From: an uncultured Phascolarctobacterium sp. | GTDB lineage: Bacteria > Bacillota > Negativicutes > Acidaminococcales > Acidaminococcaceae | DNA length: 64,000 bases | Assembly (NCBI GenBank): GCA_900547415.1 | Contig: URGS01000001.1 | Span: 1 to 64,000 of the forward strand | Direction of reading: 5' to 3' | In this document: one piece after another, positions 8,803 through 17,568 of the stretch | Layout: each line of letters opens with the position of its first letter | Numbering within the stretch: position 1 is the stretch's first letter | The notes under the pieces: model-generated | The model's database searches: none | Told to the model about the DNA's origin: nothing | What the model saw: only the letters and a program-made list of their open reading frames with translations | Program-made: the position numbers and the translations under genes

Positions 8803-10000
8803 GAGAAGACCTCCTCCCGCTTTCTACAAACTGCAAATCCTGACGACGCTCTTCCGGCGGACGACGGTCCTCCAACTCGTGCTTAACCTCGTCATCATAA
8901 ACTGACAGCACCAGACCGATTGCACCCATGGTCGTCAGCATAGATGTACCACCATAGCTGATAAGCGGCAGCGGAACACCAATAACTGGCAAAAGACCGC
9001 AAACCATTGCCATATTGGCACAAGCTTGTCCTACAACGTAAAGCATCAGGCCACTTACTAAAAGATAACCCTTTTCGCTTTTGCTATTAAAAGCAACCTG
9101 CAGAAAAGCATATCCTAAAGCCAGAAAAAGGGCTATCAGTATAAGAGCTCCTACCAAACCAGTTTCCTGACAAAAAACAGCAAAAGCAAAGTCTGTATGA
9201 GCCTCTGGCAGATAATGGAACTTGGCGAAGCCACCGCCCCAGCTCACACCTGTAATACCACCGCTGCCAATGGACAGCAGTGATTGTACTGTCTGATAGC
9301 CAGAGCCTTGTGGATCAGACCAGGGATCAAGCCAGCTATGCAGACGCTGGGTACTGTAGTCAGAAGAAAGAGCAACAAGACCAATCAGCACAATACTACT
9401 TATACCTGCTATTGTCAGCTGTCTAACGCCAATACCTGCTGCTATAAAAACGCCAAAAGCCAGCCCTGCAATAATACCTGCAGTTCCCTTATCAGGCTGA
9501 AAGGCGACAAGCATTAACGGAATACCGATTAGCCCCCAGATTTTTATGGAAAAACCACTTAACAAGGGAACTATTCTTCCTTGCTTGACAAAACGTGCCA
9601 GTACAGCGGCCGCCATCAAAATAACAAGAATCTTTACTACCTCTGACGGTTGAAAGGTTATGCCAGCAATACTTATCCAACGCCGAGCGCCATTGGCCAC
9701 ATGACCAAAAAGCCGTACCATCACCAGTAAGACCACGCTCAGGCCATAGATACCAATAATAGTATGGGGCTGCATAAAAAATTTATAGCTAAACCACCTG
9801 CGCACTGCATAAATAGCTCCTATGCCAACAACAGTAAATATAATGTAGCGCTTTAAGTAATAGTAGCTTTCTAAATTTTCTGATTGGGCCTGAATGTAGC
9901 TGGCACTATAAACATTAACACAGCCAATAAACAGCAGAATGGCTGTAATCCAATATATGGCTTGCTTTGGATTGGCCCACAGCATACATCTTTTGTTCAT
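8795..10000 (-). CDS. ftsW: SEDS glycosyltransferase FtsW
   Basis: Polytopic SEDS-family lipid II polymerase that works with its class B penicillin-binding protein in cell division. It has 401 residues and about ten hydrophobic segments. Signatures seen are GARRWISIAGITFQPSE (about 123-139), EAHTDFAFAVFCQETG (about 265-280) and the C-terminal GVPLPLISYGGTS (about 335-347). The gene lies between trmB and ftsI on the same strand, outside a recognisable dcw cluster. RodA is the alternative name, but the overlap with a PASTA-type FtsI argues for FtsW. The charged C-terminal tail (RRPPEERRQ) is probably cytoplasmic. Confidence 0.87.
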   Translation of the reverse strand: MNKRCMLWANPKQAIYWITAILLFIGCVNVYSASYIQAQSENLESYYYLKRYIIFTVVGIGAIYAVRRWFSYKFFMQPHTIIGIYGLSVVLLVMVRLFGHVANGARRWISIAGITFQPSEVVKILVILMAAAVLARFVKQGRIVPLLSGFSIKIWGLIGIPLMLVAFQPDKGTAGIIAGLAFGVFIAAGIGVRQLTIAGISSIVLIGLVALSSDYSTQRLHSWLDPWSDPQGSGYQTVQSLLSIGSGGITGVSWGGGFAKFHYLPEAHTDFAFAVFCQETGLVGALILIALFLALGYAFLQVAFNSKSEKGYLLVSGLMLYVVGQACANMAMVCGLLPVIGVPLPLISYGGTSMLTTMGAIGLVLSVYDDEVKHELEDRRPPEERRQDLQFVESGRRSSRE

Positions 10001-10019
10001 ATAGCACGCCTCTTTTTAA

Positions 10020-10658
10020 TTAAAAAACAACCTCGCAGAAATTAATAGGTGTACCTAAAGCACTAAATTTCTGCTCATATTCAGTTTGAACATGATTTTC
10101 ATATTCGGAATGGTGCAAATCATAGCTTAAGGCAATAATTTCCAAACCAAATTCCTTGAATTCCTCCACAGAGAAATCAAATAAAGCACGGTTATCAGTC
10201 TTAAAGCGCAAATGACCGCCCTTGCCCAAGAGCTGTGCATAGCGTGCCAAAAAATTACGATGTGTCAGACGACGCTTTGCATGACGTGCCTTAGGCCAGG
10301 GATCGCTGAAATTCAGATACAGCTCCTTGATTTCGCCGGGCTCGAACCAATCCAGCAGGTTCTCAGCATTAGCACAAATAATACGAACATTATCCAGTTT
10401 CTTGTCCTTAGCAGCCTTTGCCGGAAAATAAGCAATATCGTGCTGAGTTTCAATGCCAATGAAGGCCTTGTCAGGGAAAAGCTCTGCCATGCCAATGGTA
10501 AAACGGCCCTTACCACAGCCAATTTCCAGGCATAGACGCTTGCCAGGGAACATTTCCTGCCAATGACCTTTAAATTTTTCTAAATCATGCATAAAAACGT
10601 ACTCATCCTGTACGTCCTTCATAGCTTCTTCAATCCAGGGTTTCTTTCTTAAACGCAT
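10020..10658 (-). CDS. trmB: tRNA (guanine-N7-)-methyltransferase
   Basis: TrmB methylates N7 of guanosine 46 in the tRNA variable loop using S-adenosylmethionine. The 212-residue length is typical. The SAM site EIGCGKGRFTIGMA (about 41-54), FIGIET, and the family signature LNFSDPWPKARHAKRRLTH (about 115-133) are all visible. It begins behind GAGGTAATT and lies 19 bases upstream of ftsW, so the three genes trmB-ftsW-ftsI are probably co-transcribed. Confidence 0.95.
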   Translation of the reverse strand: MRLRKKPWIEEAMKDVQDEYVFMHDLEKFKGHWQEMFPGKRLCLEIGCGKGRFTIGMAELFPDKAFIGIETQHDIAYFPAKAAKDKKLDNVRIICANAENLLDWFEPGEIKELYLNFSDPWPKARHAKRRLTHRNFLARYAQLLGKGGHLRFKTDNRALFDFSVEEFKEFGLEIIALSYDLHHSEYENHVQTEYEQKFSALGTPINFCEVVF

Positions 10659-10846
10659 AATTACCTCGCAAGATTATATTTTGTCAATTTTATATTATAT
10701 CCTAAAATAGCTGATTTTGCACGAATACTTTACAAAAGCTTTTACAATAAATTTAATATACTGATAGGAGCAGCAGCCTGGAAAACGTGCAGGACCAACT
10801 GCTTAAAAACACTCCTTTTCCCATAATACCCATAGGCTTTCAAAGC

Positions 10847-10885
10847 AAAAAAATCCAAGCCTCCCCAAAGAGAAGCCTGGATTTT
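10847..10885 (-). terminator. Intrinsic terminator after the zinc-ribbon gene
   Basis: On the minus strand AAATCCAGGCTTCTC pairs with GGGAGGCTTGGATTT (a few G-U pairs) and is followed by a run of T. It lies downstream of the zinc-ribbon gene ending at 11021. The 10886-11020 stretch between them shows nothing else. Confidence 0.75.
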
Positions 10886-11020
10886 ATAAAGCCTATTCAA
10901 TATATCTTTGCAGTCCACAAAAATCAGTCTCGTGTACAATTTTCTTTAATACTTAAAGCTCTTTATAAAGCAGACTCAATATCATGTTGGATTTTGATTT
11001 TCCAGAGCTTGCTTCTTCTC

Positions 11021-11815
11021 CTACAATTCTTCCTCGCCAATGGCTTCTTTCTTTTTCTCCGCAGGAACCTTTCCTTCTGCTGGTTTTGTCTCGAAAGCAG
11101 GCTCAACAATTTCTGCATCAGTAATTGCGTCATCTGCGTCACTAGCTTTGGGCTCATTATCTGCAGCAGTAGGTTCAGCAAGTACAGGCTCAGCCTTCTT
11201 AGCTTCTTCAGCCTCAGGAACATTGGACTCTGCAGCTTCTGTCTCTAACCCAATGTCAGACTTGACAGACTCTTCCTTGGCAGAATTATGCTCAATCTTT
11301 TCCACGTCAGTCTCTGCCGGCTCAGCTACTACAGCATTCTCGGTCACAGCTTCATCAGGAACATCTTCAACAGTATTTTGTGCTTCAGAATTTTCTTTAG
11401 CAGCTTTTTCCTGCTTCAGAGAGCCTCCACATTCAGGGCAGAATTTACTAGATGCCAAAATCTCTGCACCGCAGTGAGGGCAGGGAATTTTGGCAGGAGA
11501 AGCACCAAACTCAGACTGCTTAATCATGTCAATCTTAGTCTGCAACTCGTCAATCTCTGCCTGAGTAGCATCAATAAGCTTGCAGTACTCCTGCAAATAT
11601 GCAGGGATTTCTTCGCCGGCACCAGCCTTTTCATAAATCTCCATACCCATTTGCATATAGTTATCCTTAATAAAATGCTCCTTCTTATCAATCTCAGAAG
11701 AAAGCTTCTGCATATCCATAGCAGCCTCAGCCTTCTTGCCTACAGTCTTGGCAAATTCCTCACTCTTAACTGCAGCAGCCTTAGCCATATCCTTAATTTG
11801 ATCAAAGAATGCCAT
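11021..11815 (-). CDS. Zinc-ribbon protein with coiled N-terminal region and acidic tail
   Basis: A 264-residue cytoplasmic protein of unknown function. Residues 1-105 are helical and charged (FFDQIKDMAKAAAVKSEEFAKTVGKKA), resembling the start of many small zinc-ribbon proteins with a YtxH-like or coiled-coil leader. A single C4 zinc ribbon follows (CPHCGAEILASSKFCPECGG, about 110-129). The last ~130 residues are low-complexity, rich in Glu, Ala, Val and Pro, and predicted disordered. The start is the ATG at 11815 behind GGGAGGAATTGGT, not the ATG 24 bases further up. It stands alone with its own terminator. I cannot assign a role. Confidence 0.75.
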   Translation of the reverse strand: MAFFDQIKDMAKAAAVKSEEFAKTVGKKAEAAMDMQKLSSEIDKKEHFIKDNYMQMGMEIYEKAGAGEEIPAYLQEYCKLIDATQAEIDELQTKIDMIKQSEFGASPAKIPCPHCGAEILASSKFCPECGGSLKQEKAAKENSEAQNTVEDVPDEAVTENAVVAEPAETDVEKIEHNSAKEESVKSDIGLETEAAESNVPEAEEAKKAEPVLAEPTAADNEPKASDADDAITDAEIVEPAFETKPAEGKVPAEKKKEAIGEEEL

Positions 11816-11903
11816 ACCAATTCCTCCCTCAAAAAGCATATATTAAAATTCATCTATTATCCTTCTTTATAACATTATAGCATTGATATACAATCAATAT
11901 GTT

Positions 11904-11918
11904 ACGTTTCTGAAACGT
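11904..11918. promoter_or_regulatory. Perfect palindrome upstream of the ucpA-like gene
   Basis: ACGTTTC-T-GAAACGT is a perfect 7+1+7 palindrome in the 240-base gap between two divergent genes, 139 bases before the dehydrogenase start. It looks like a dimeric repressor operator. The start of the zinc-ribbon gene lies 89 bases away on the other side, so either gene could be the target. The binding protein is not known. Confidence 0.5.
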
Positions 11919-12056
11919 TCGAATAAACAATTTGCAAAATATACTGATGTTATTGCAAATTTACTCTTTCTTATATAAACTAGTATATATAAAGCAGTTA
12001 ATACGGACGTAAGGAAACGTCTGAAAATAAATTTTTAAAGAAAAGGAGAAGATAAA

Positions 12057-12854
12057 ATGGCTAAACTGGATGGAAAAGTTGCACTGATTACCGGAGCTGC
12101 TGTTGGATTAGGAGAAGGAATTGCTACTGCTTACGCAAAATACGGAGCAAAGCTCATTATGGTAGACCTCTCCCCTGCTGTAGAAGAAACAGCTGCAAAA
12201 CTCCGCAAGGAATATAATGCAGATATTATCACCGTTGTCGCCAATGTAGCTGACCGTGCAGAGATGGACGCAGCTGCAGCAAAAAGTATTGAGGCTTTTG
12301 GTGAAATTAATGTTGCCTGCTGCAACGCAGGTGTATGCCGTCTGGCTCCCTTTGAAGAAATGGACGATGCAACCAGAGATTTCCATATTGATGTAAACAT
12401 CAAAGGTGTATGGAACACCTGTAAAGCAGTAATTCCCTATATGCTGAAGCAAGGCGGCGGCAATATCGTTATTGCTTCCTCTGTAACCGGCGATATTGTT
12501 GCAGATGCAGGCGAGGCTGCTTATGCAATGACAAAGGCGGCTCTGGTCGGTCTTACTAAATGTCTGGCAGTTGAATATGCAACCCGTAATATCCGTGTAA
12601 ACTGCTCTCAATTGGGTTATGCTCGTACTCCTATGGTTGAAAAGATGGCAGTGGAATCCAATCCCGAAAATCCGGAAGCAGCTATTGCAGATATCGCAGT
12701 AGGCGTTCCTATGAAACGCCTTGCAAAACCAATCGAGGTAGGCGAGCTTTTTGCATTCCTTGGAAGCGACGAATCCAGCTACATAACTGGCTCTCAGATT
12801 GTTATTGACGGTGGCAGCACTCTGCCTGAAACCATGTCTATTGGCACCAATTAA
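12057..12854 (+). CDS. ucpA: Short-chain dehydrogenase/reductase, UcpA-like
   Basis: NAD(P)-dependent short-chain dehydrogenase of 265 residues, closely resembling E. coli UcpA along its whole length (shared VCRL, DFHIDVNIKGVWN, SSVTGDIVAD, DESSYITGSQ and the SLPETMS end). The Rossmann motif TGAAVGLGEG (12-21) and catalytic Ser...YAMTK (about Ser141, Tyr157, Lys161) are intact. The usual NNAG motif reads CCNAG, so the first Asn is replaced by Cys, and the expected PGYVRTP reads LGYARTP. The substrate is unknown. The gene is monocistronic, with GGAGAAG before the ATG and a strong terminator after it. A palindromic operator lies upstream. Confidence 0.82.
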   Translation: MAKLDGKVALITGAAVGLGEGIATAYAKYGAKLIMVDLSPAVEETAAKLRKEYNADIITVVANVADRAEMDAAAAKSIEAFGEINVACCNAGVCRLAPFEEMDDATRDFHIDVNIKGVWNTCKAVIPYMLKQGGGNIVIASSVTGDIVADAGEAAYAMTKAALVGLTKCLAVEYATRNIRVNCSQLGYARTPMVEKMAVESNPENPEAAIADIAVGVPMKRLAKPIEVGELFAFLGSDESSYITGSQIVIDGGSTLPETMSIGTN

Positions 12855-12887
12855 TATAGCAAGCTAAACCAACCTTCTTAACAAAAA

Positions 12888-12936
12888 CGCCACGATATAT
12901 AGTACATTTTAAAGGTGTATATATATCGTGGTTTTG
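12888..12936 (+). terminator. Intrinsic terminator after the ucpA-like gene
   Basis: CCACGATATATA pairs with TATATATCGTGG (12920-12931), followed by TTTTGTCTT. It ends the transcript 35-80 bases after the stop codon. The remainder of the 320-base gap to the next gene contains only the opposing terminator at 13086-13131. Confidence 0.85.
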
Positions 12937-13085
12937 TCTTTTCTAATGTAAGGTTTTCAGATAAGAATTCATTGATATATAAACGCAGAAATTAATCAGC
13001 CGACTCATTTCTGCATATACTTCTTCTTAAACCAAAAATCTAAATCATGACTATACAGTTAAAAAAATAATGGTTTTCTCTCTAA

Positions 13086-13131
13086 CAAAAAAGCAGTACA
13101 GAAGCCGCATTCCTACGGTTTTTGTACTGCC
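13086..13131 (-). terminator. Intrinsic terminator after the P-type ATPase fragment
   Basis: On the minus strand GGCAGTACA-AAAACCG pairs with CGGCTTC-TGTACTGC and is followed by TTTTTTG. It lies 46 bases after the stop of the short ATPase-like gene, so that truncated gene still has its own terminator. Confidence 0.8.
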
Positions 13132-13176
13132 AAATTTACAAAATGTTTAATCTATCTTTGCATATGATGTAATACT

Positions 13177-13584
13177 TTAAGCCCTTTGTCCATTTGCTCT
13201 GCTAAATCCTGCCAGCAAGCGTTCCCACCAGCAAGGATTATACTTCTGCTGCAGATAGTTAATTTTCTGCTGCAAGGATGAAGCACCGATATCAGCTGTC
13301 AGTTTTACATCTATAGTATTACTGCAATTAATAGTTCCACATAGCACAGTATCTCCTACATGCTTTTCCTTATAGACAGAAATCCGTGCCACAGGCTGAC
13401 TAGTAACATTGCTGCATCCATCTACGATTACGCCATCAGAGGGAATTCGTTCTCCCGGAAGTACGCGTACAACATCACCCTTGTGAAGCTGCTCCACAGG
13501 AAAAATCCATTGGCATTCTTCTCCCTTAAAAACTCTTATTCTTCTACCAGTTACAGGCATAGCTTCCAACAAATCCTTCAGCAT
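13177..13584 (-). CDS. Short P-type ATPase actuator-domain protein or remnant
   Basis: A 135-residue protein matching only the actuator domain of metal P-type ATPases: GDVVRVLPGERIPSDGVIVDG (about 37-57) is typical of P1B/KdpB-type pumps. The downstream TGE catalytic motif is absent; the position reads VARISV. There are no clear membrane segments, and no P or N domain. The final part (LQQKINYLQQKYNPCWWERLLAGF) resembles the region after the actuator domain and then stops. It nevertheless has a good ribosome binding site (GGAGGAAGAAGCT) and its own terminator. It may be a decayed pump or a stand-alone regulatory fragment; its length and missing TGE favour decay. Confidence 0.55.
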   Translation of the reverse strand: MLKDLLEAMPVTGRRIRVFKGEECQWIFPVEQLHKGDVVRVLPGERIPSDGVIVDGCSNVTSQPVARISVYKEKHVGDTVLCGTINCSNTIDVKLTADIGASSLQQKINYLQQKYNPCWWERLLAGFSRANGQRA

Positions 13585-13747
13585 AGCTTCTTCCTCCTTT
13601 TTTAGCTTGTTCTATCCATCAAAAAATTTATTTGTACATCAGGTCTGACCATATGATAAAATAATCACGAAGCTAATTCCAGCATCATTCTCTTATAAAT
13701 GTATGTTTTCGGACACTTGTTCTAAATTGTACGGAAGGAGCATGCTT

Positions 13748-14350
13748 ATGGATAGAAGAACAGAAAAAACACGTCAGTCCATTATTGACGCCTTTGTTAA
13801 GCTGACTAATAAATCTGGCTACGAAAAGGTAAGCGTAAAGGATATTATTCAGGAAGCAAATATTGGACGTAGCACCTTTTACGATCATTTTGAAACTAAG
13901 GACGAGCTGGCACGCTATATTTGCTATTCCTTATTTGACCATATCTTCGGAGAAAATATACCCATATGCTCTACCCATGATTTTTCTAAAACTCCCCCTA
14001 ATACTAAAAACCGCATTACCCACATTCTCTACCATCTGCGCGATAAAAGGCAGTATTATATTGGTATTCTGACATATCTACATGGCAGTATGTTTCTTCA
14101 CTTTATGAGGGAATATATGCAGCAATACATTCAGATCAGCTTTACAGATGTGGAGGAATATCACTTAAATAATATCCCTGAAGATTTTATCCGCAACCAT
14201 ATAACCAACAGCCTTATTGGAATGATTCACTGGTGGCTGCGCGGAGAAATGCGCAAAACTCCCGAAGAAATGGCCGACTATTTCTGCACACTGATGAACA
14301 CCAATTTCATTGAGCTGAAGCATGATAAATCAATTAATCACGTATATTAG
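13748..14350 (+). CDS. TetR-family transcriptional regulator
   Basis: About 200 residues. The N-terminal DNA-binding helix-turn-helix is clear (KTRQSIIDAFVKL...VSVKDIIQEANIGRSTFYDHF, about 7-49). The C-terminal half has the signature seen in TetR proteins with a DhaS/TetR_C_8-like domain (GMIHWWLRGEMRKTPEEMADYF). The ATG at 13748 is chosen because GGAAGGAG lies eight bases before it; the ATG at 13742 is too close. It is divergent from the ATPase fragment and convergent with the DASS pseudogene. Target and ligand are unknown. A bidirectional terminator follows. Confidence 0.85.
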   Translation: MDRRTEKTRQSIIDAFVKLTNKSGYEKVSVKDIIQEANIGRSTFYDHFETKDELARYICYSLFDHIFGENIPICSTHDFSKTPPNTKNRITHILYHLRDKRQYYIGILTYLHGSMFLHFMREYMQQYIQISFTDVEEYHLNNIPEDFIRNHITNSLIGMIHWWLRGEMRKTPEEMADYFCTLMNTNFIELKHDKSINHVY

Positions 14351-14387
14351 CACAACAAATATGGCAGTCTGACAAGGACGTCAAACG

Positions 14388-14442
14388 AAAAAATACTACA
14401 GCAACAGCAGCCATAACAAGGCTCTGAACTGTAGTATTTTTT
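14388..14442. terminator. Bidirectional terminator between the TetR gene and the DASS pseudogene
   Basis: AAAAAATACTACAG (14388-14401) pairs perfectly with CTGTAGTATTTTTT (14429-14442) around a 27-base loop with a minor inner stem. It serves both convergent genes. Confidence 0.82.
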
Positions 14443-14472
14443 CATATATTAAATTGTCTCCAAATTCTGCTA

Positions 14473-15169
14473 TTACGAGGCTCCAAACCAAGGAATATAG
14501 GTGATAACAAGCCAACCAATGACCGTAGTCAAAAGCATATTCAAAATTGACAGCACTGCACCCTTATGGAAAAGCTCTGCAGGCTCCAAGCCATAACCAA
14601 CAGGAATAGCACGAGTAGAAACTGGCAAAATATAAGCACAATTAACAGCTACAATAGTAATAAGTACATAGGGAATATGTGATAGTCCTAAAGCTCTGGC
14701 AATGCTTTCTACCACAGGAATAGATATGGAGGCTGCTACAGTATTGCTGGATATTTCGGACAAAACAGTAGCAAAAACGGTAAAAATACCAACGGTACCC
14801 AAGCCTCCTGACAGGGGAAGCATAGCAATGAATTCTGCTAATTTAGCAGCAGCGCCAGTTTCTGTTACCAGCTTGCCTAGAGCCAAGCCACCTGCAAAGA
14901 GAAAGAACATACCCCACATCAGTCCCTTTTCCGCCTGCTTCCATTCCAGCATAGGCAAGGAGCTTTCCTTCCAGCAAACCCTCTTTCACCTGCAGCCAAG
15001 CTGTTTTTAGAGTTTCACAAAGATCAGTAGATAAAGGCAAAATAAAATAATAATGTACAGCTTTCCTTCTAAAATATAAAAGCATTACTGCTAGTGGCAT
15101 CTGGAATGCAGCGCTAGTAGTAATGCTTTTCGTACTTATATCACTTTTTATTTTTGCAGCAATCCACAA
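14473..15169 (-). pseudogene. DASS (SLC13-type) sodium:anion symporter remnant
   Basis: The last 160 residues of a divalent-anion:sodium symporter are readable (14473-14958): WKQAEKGLMWGMFFLFAGGLALG, then SEISSNTVAASISIPV (the conserved SNT site) and the PVSTRAIPVGYG region. Upstream, from about 14980 to 15169, the sequence continues in another frame with a weakly DASS-like segment (FQMPLAVMLLYF), and the N-terminal half, including the first SNT motif, is missing. A full-length member has about 450-500 residues. The frame change and missing half make it non-functional. A dicarboxylate carrier lost here may be relevant to the malonate transport genes elsewhere in the window, but that is inference. 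Confidence 0.75.
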
Positions 15170-15170
15170 T

Positions 15171-15214
15171 AAACAAAACCCTCCCTACTGTTCAAACGAA
15201 TAGTAAAGAGGGTT
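15171..15214 (-). terminator. Intrinsic terminator after the ECF operon
   Basis: On the minus strand AACCCTC...TACTATT pairs with AACAGTA...GAGGGTT-like arms (AGGGTT), followed by TTGTTT. It lies 17 bases after the ecfT stop and ends the four-gene ECF transcript. Confidence 0.75.
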
Positions 15215-15230
15215 GTCAAAAGCTGCATCT

Positions 15231-15902
15231 TTACAGCAGATAATCCTTCCAGAAAGGGAAGCTGCTCAGGGCTATTGTCAGCAGCAGCACCAAATAGTCA
15301 GCAAAACCTAAGGGCTCAGAAGGCATATTTTTATAGGTATTACCACCAAAGCCTTTAAGCTCCATGGAGAGAGCTAAAGTCTCGGACTTGGCTACAGCAC
15401 GCATAACCAAGGGACGAATTACTACCAAATATGCTAAAAAACGCTTAATCATATTGCCACGATTAGAATAGCCACGACAGCTTTGAGCATCAAGAGTGAT
15501 GGCACTGTCAGTAAGGAAGTTGGGAACAAAGCGCAGTGCCGTTGTCAGCATAAAAGCATATTCGCAGGGCATATGAAATCTGTCAACTAAAGCCTTGGCA
15601 ATATCCTGAATTCTAGTTGCAGCCAACAGGCATAGGAACGCCATAGTCATAACCAGCATACGCAGACCGCCAATCAAGGCATCATCCAGCTTAGTACCAA
15701 AGAGCAGCTGGAGCAAAATCATCATACCAGTAAAAACAGCCAAGCCGCCAATAGCAGCCATAGTCATTTTATCATGCTTGATATAGAGCAGCAAAGCCAG
15801 CTCCAGTACCAAAATAACCGCAACTGCTTCAACAGGCAGGATGAACACCCAGGCAGTAATGGCCAAAGTAACAATAATTTGAGTAAAGGCTGTCAGCTTC
15901 AT
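15231..15902 (-). CDS. ecfT: Energy-coupling factor transporter, transmembrane subunit EcfT
   Basis: EcfT couples ATP hydrolysis by the two EcfA subunits to movement of the substrate-binding S component in the membrane. The protein has 223 residues with hydrophobic segments near 8-60, 70-95 and 205-220. The family coupling motifs are present (AQSCRGYSNRGN, about 140-151, and SMELKGFGG, about 181-189; the second corresponds to the A-R-G type helix). It is the last gene of the operon S-EcfA-EcfA-EcfT, where each start overlaps the previous stop by one base. Confidence 0.9.
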   Translation of the reverse strand: MKLTAFTQIIVTLAITAWVFILPVEAVAVILVLELALLLYIKHDKMTMAAIGGLAVFTGMMILLQLLFGTKLDDALIGGLRMLVMTMAFLCLLAATRIQDIAKALVDRFHMPCEYAFMLTTALRFVPNFLTDSAITLDAQSCRGYSNRGNMIKRFLAYLVVIRPLVMRAVAKSETLALSMELKGFGGNTYKNMPSEPLGFADYLVLLLTIALSSFPFWKDYLL

Positions 15903-16708
15903 TACTGCTCACCACCCTTTCCTGCTACAGCAGCGCAGAATTCCTCAGGAGTTGCAGCATCAACGCCTAAAGATGCAGCTAAGGATGCTACTGTGGGATG
16001 GCGCAAGCCCCAACGCTCCACATTATAAGCACCACTAAAAAGCTCCGTAGGAGCTCCATCGAAAACCTTGCGGCCATGGTGCAGTACTACGGCACGCTTT
16101 GCGTAACGACGAACAATATCCATATCATGAGAAATCAGTACAATGGTAATACCACGCTTTTCGTTAATCGCCTGCAGATAAGCCATCATACGCTCCTTTT
16201 CCAGAGCATCCTGACCATTGGTAATTTCATCCAAAATCAGTGTACGAGGATTCAATGCCAAAGCCGCTGCAACACCAAGACGACGTTTTTGGCCAAAGGA
16301 TAGCAAACGTGGATATTCCTTCTGCAAATCAGTAAGTCCCATAGCATCCAGTGCTTCCAGAACCTGACGCTTAATAGTTTCTTCCGTCAGCTTTTTGGCA
16401 CGAGGGCCGTAAGCAACCTCATCAAAAACAGTATCTTCCAAAATCTGTAAATCAGGATTTTGAAACACGTAGCCAATCTTGTCTGCCAAATCAGCAGGCT
16501 CGCGTTTAATGATATCCTCACCATCAACCAGTACCTGACCACTGCGAGGATGGCACAGAGCCATAAACAGACGGCTGAGAGTCGTCTTGCCGCTGCCATT
16601 ATGGCCTAAGAGAGCCACAAATTCTCCGTCCTCAATACGGCAGTCCATATCCTTAATAACGGGCTGTCCACGTAAATAAGCAAAGTTGACGTCCTTAGCT
16701 TCAAGCAT
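15902..16708 (-). CDS. ecfA2: ECF transporter ATP-binding subunit (second)
   Basis: ABC ATPase of 268 residues. Walker A is GHNGSGKTT (about 35-43), Q-loop FQNPDLQI, Walker B LILDEITNGQD and switch histidine in ISHDMD. The ABC signature is LLSFGQKRRLGVAA: the usual LSGGQ has Phe in place of the first Gly, a variation seen in some ECF ATPases. It overlaps both neighbours by one base and pairs with the upstream EcfA to form the heterodimer that drives the ECF transporter. Confidence 0.9.
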   Translation of the reverse strand: MLEAKDVNFAYLRGQPVIKDMDCRIEDGEFVALLGHNGSGKTTLSRLFMALCHPRSGQVLVDGEDIIKREPADLADKIGYVFQNPDLQILEDTVFDEVAYGPRAKKLTEETIKRQVLEALDAMGLTDLQKEYPRLLSFGQKRRLGVAAALALNPRTLILDEITNGQDALEKERMMAYLQAINEKRGITIVLISHDMDIVRRYAKRAVVLHHGRKVFDGAPTELFSGAYNVERWGLRHPTVASLAASLGVDAATPEEFCAAVAGKGGEQ

Positions 16709-17568
16709 CAGTCAGCCCTCCCTTCAATACCATGTCTCTTTAAGTCAGCAAGAGCATCCTCCTCGGAACGCCAGTTGTCAAGAGTAATACCTAGCTTAGC
16801 CTCAATTCCTAGCTTTATTTGCCATAAAGCAGGAAGCAGCGGACGCAGCTCAGGGTCTGCAAACATGGCAGGAGCAGCGTTTTCCAAGGTATCAGCAGCA
16901 ATCTGCTGTCCTTCCTTCAGCACAATCATATCTGTAATATAGGGCAGAAGATAATCTATGCGATGCTCTACTGCCACAATAGTAGTACCATAACGCTTAT
17001 GAATATCATAAACAAGCTTGTACAAACTAATAGCACCATCAGGGTCCATAGCAGATACAGGCTCGTCAAGAACAATTACATCGGGACGAACAGCCAAGGT
17101 AGATGCCAACAGCAAACGCTGACGCTGACCGCCGCTAAGCTCGTCCAGCTGATAGCTTTCGCGACCCGGCAAGCCAACATCTTCAAGTGCCTTGCGAGTA
17201 CGTTCCTCTACTTCAGAAGGATTAAAGCCATGGTTCAGAAGAGCAAAAGCAATTTCTTCACCTGCAGTCAGGGAAACAAGCTGGCTTTCATAGTCTTCCA
17301 TAATAAAGCCAACTTTCATGGCAATATCTGACACACGTCTGCCCTTGGTGGTTTCGCCGTGCACCTTAACGTCGCCGCTGTAGCGACCACCCATATAATA
17401 GGGTACAATACCGGTCATAGCCTTGCAAAGAGTGGTCTTGCCAGCACCACTGGGACCTGTAAGAACAGTAAAGCTGCCCTTCTTGACAGAAAAATTAATA
17501 TCCTGAAGCACTAGGTCTGATTTTTTATAAGCAAAGTAGAAGTTTTCTACTTGAATTACGTTTTCCAT
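16708..17568 (-). CDS. ecfA1: ECF transporter ATP-binding subunit (first)
   Basis: ABC ATPase of 286 residues with Walker A GPSGAGKTT (about 37-45), Q-loop region MEDYESQLV, canonical signature LSGGQRQRLLLAS, Walker B VIVLDEPVSAMD and a switch histidine in VEHRID. The Q-loop reads YESQLVS, the usual ECF ATPase form. It is translated from a start overlapping the S-component stop by one base. The C-terminal ~60 residues are an extension after the ATPase core. Confidence 0.9.
   Translation of the reverse strand: MENVIQVENFYFAYKKSDLVLQDINFSVKKGSFTVLTGPSGAGKTTLCKAMTGIVPYYMGGRYSGDVKVHGETTKGRRVSDIAMKVGFIMEDYESQLVSLTAGEEIAFALLNHGFNPSEVEERTRKALEDVGLPGRESYQLDELSGGQRQRLLLASTLAVRPDVIVLDEPVSAMDPDGAISLYKLVYDIHKRYGTTIVAVEHRIDYLLPYITDMIVLKEGQQIAADTLENAAPAMFADPELRPLLPALWQIKLGIEAKLGITLDNWRSEEDALADLKRHGIEGRAD

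Noticed and set aside
10742..10939. 65-codon minus-strand frame downstream of the zinc-ribbon gene
   Set aside because: It runs through an intrinsic terminator and lacks a ribosome binding site.
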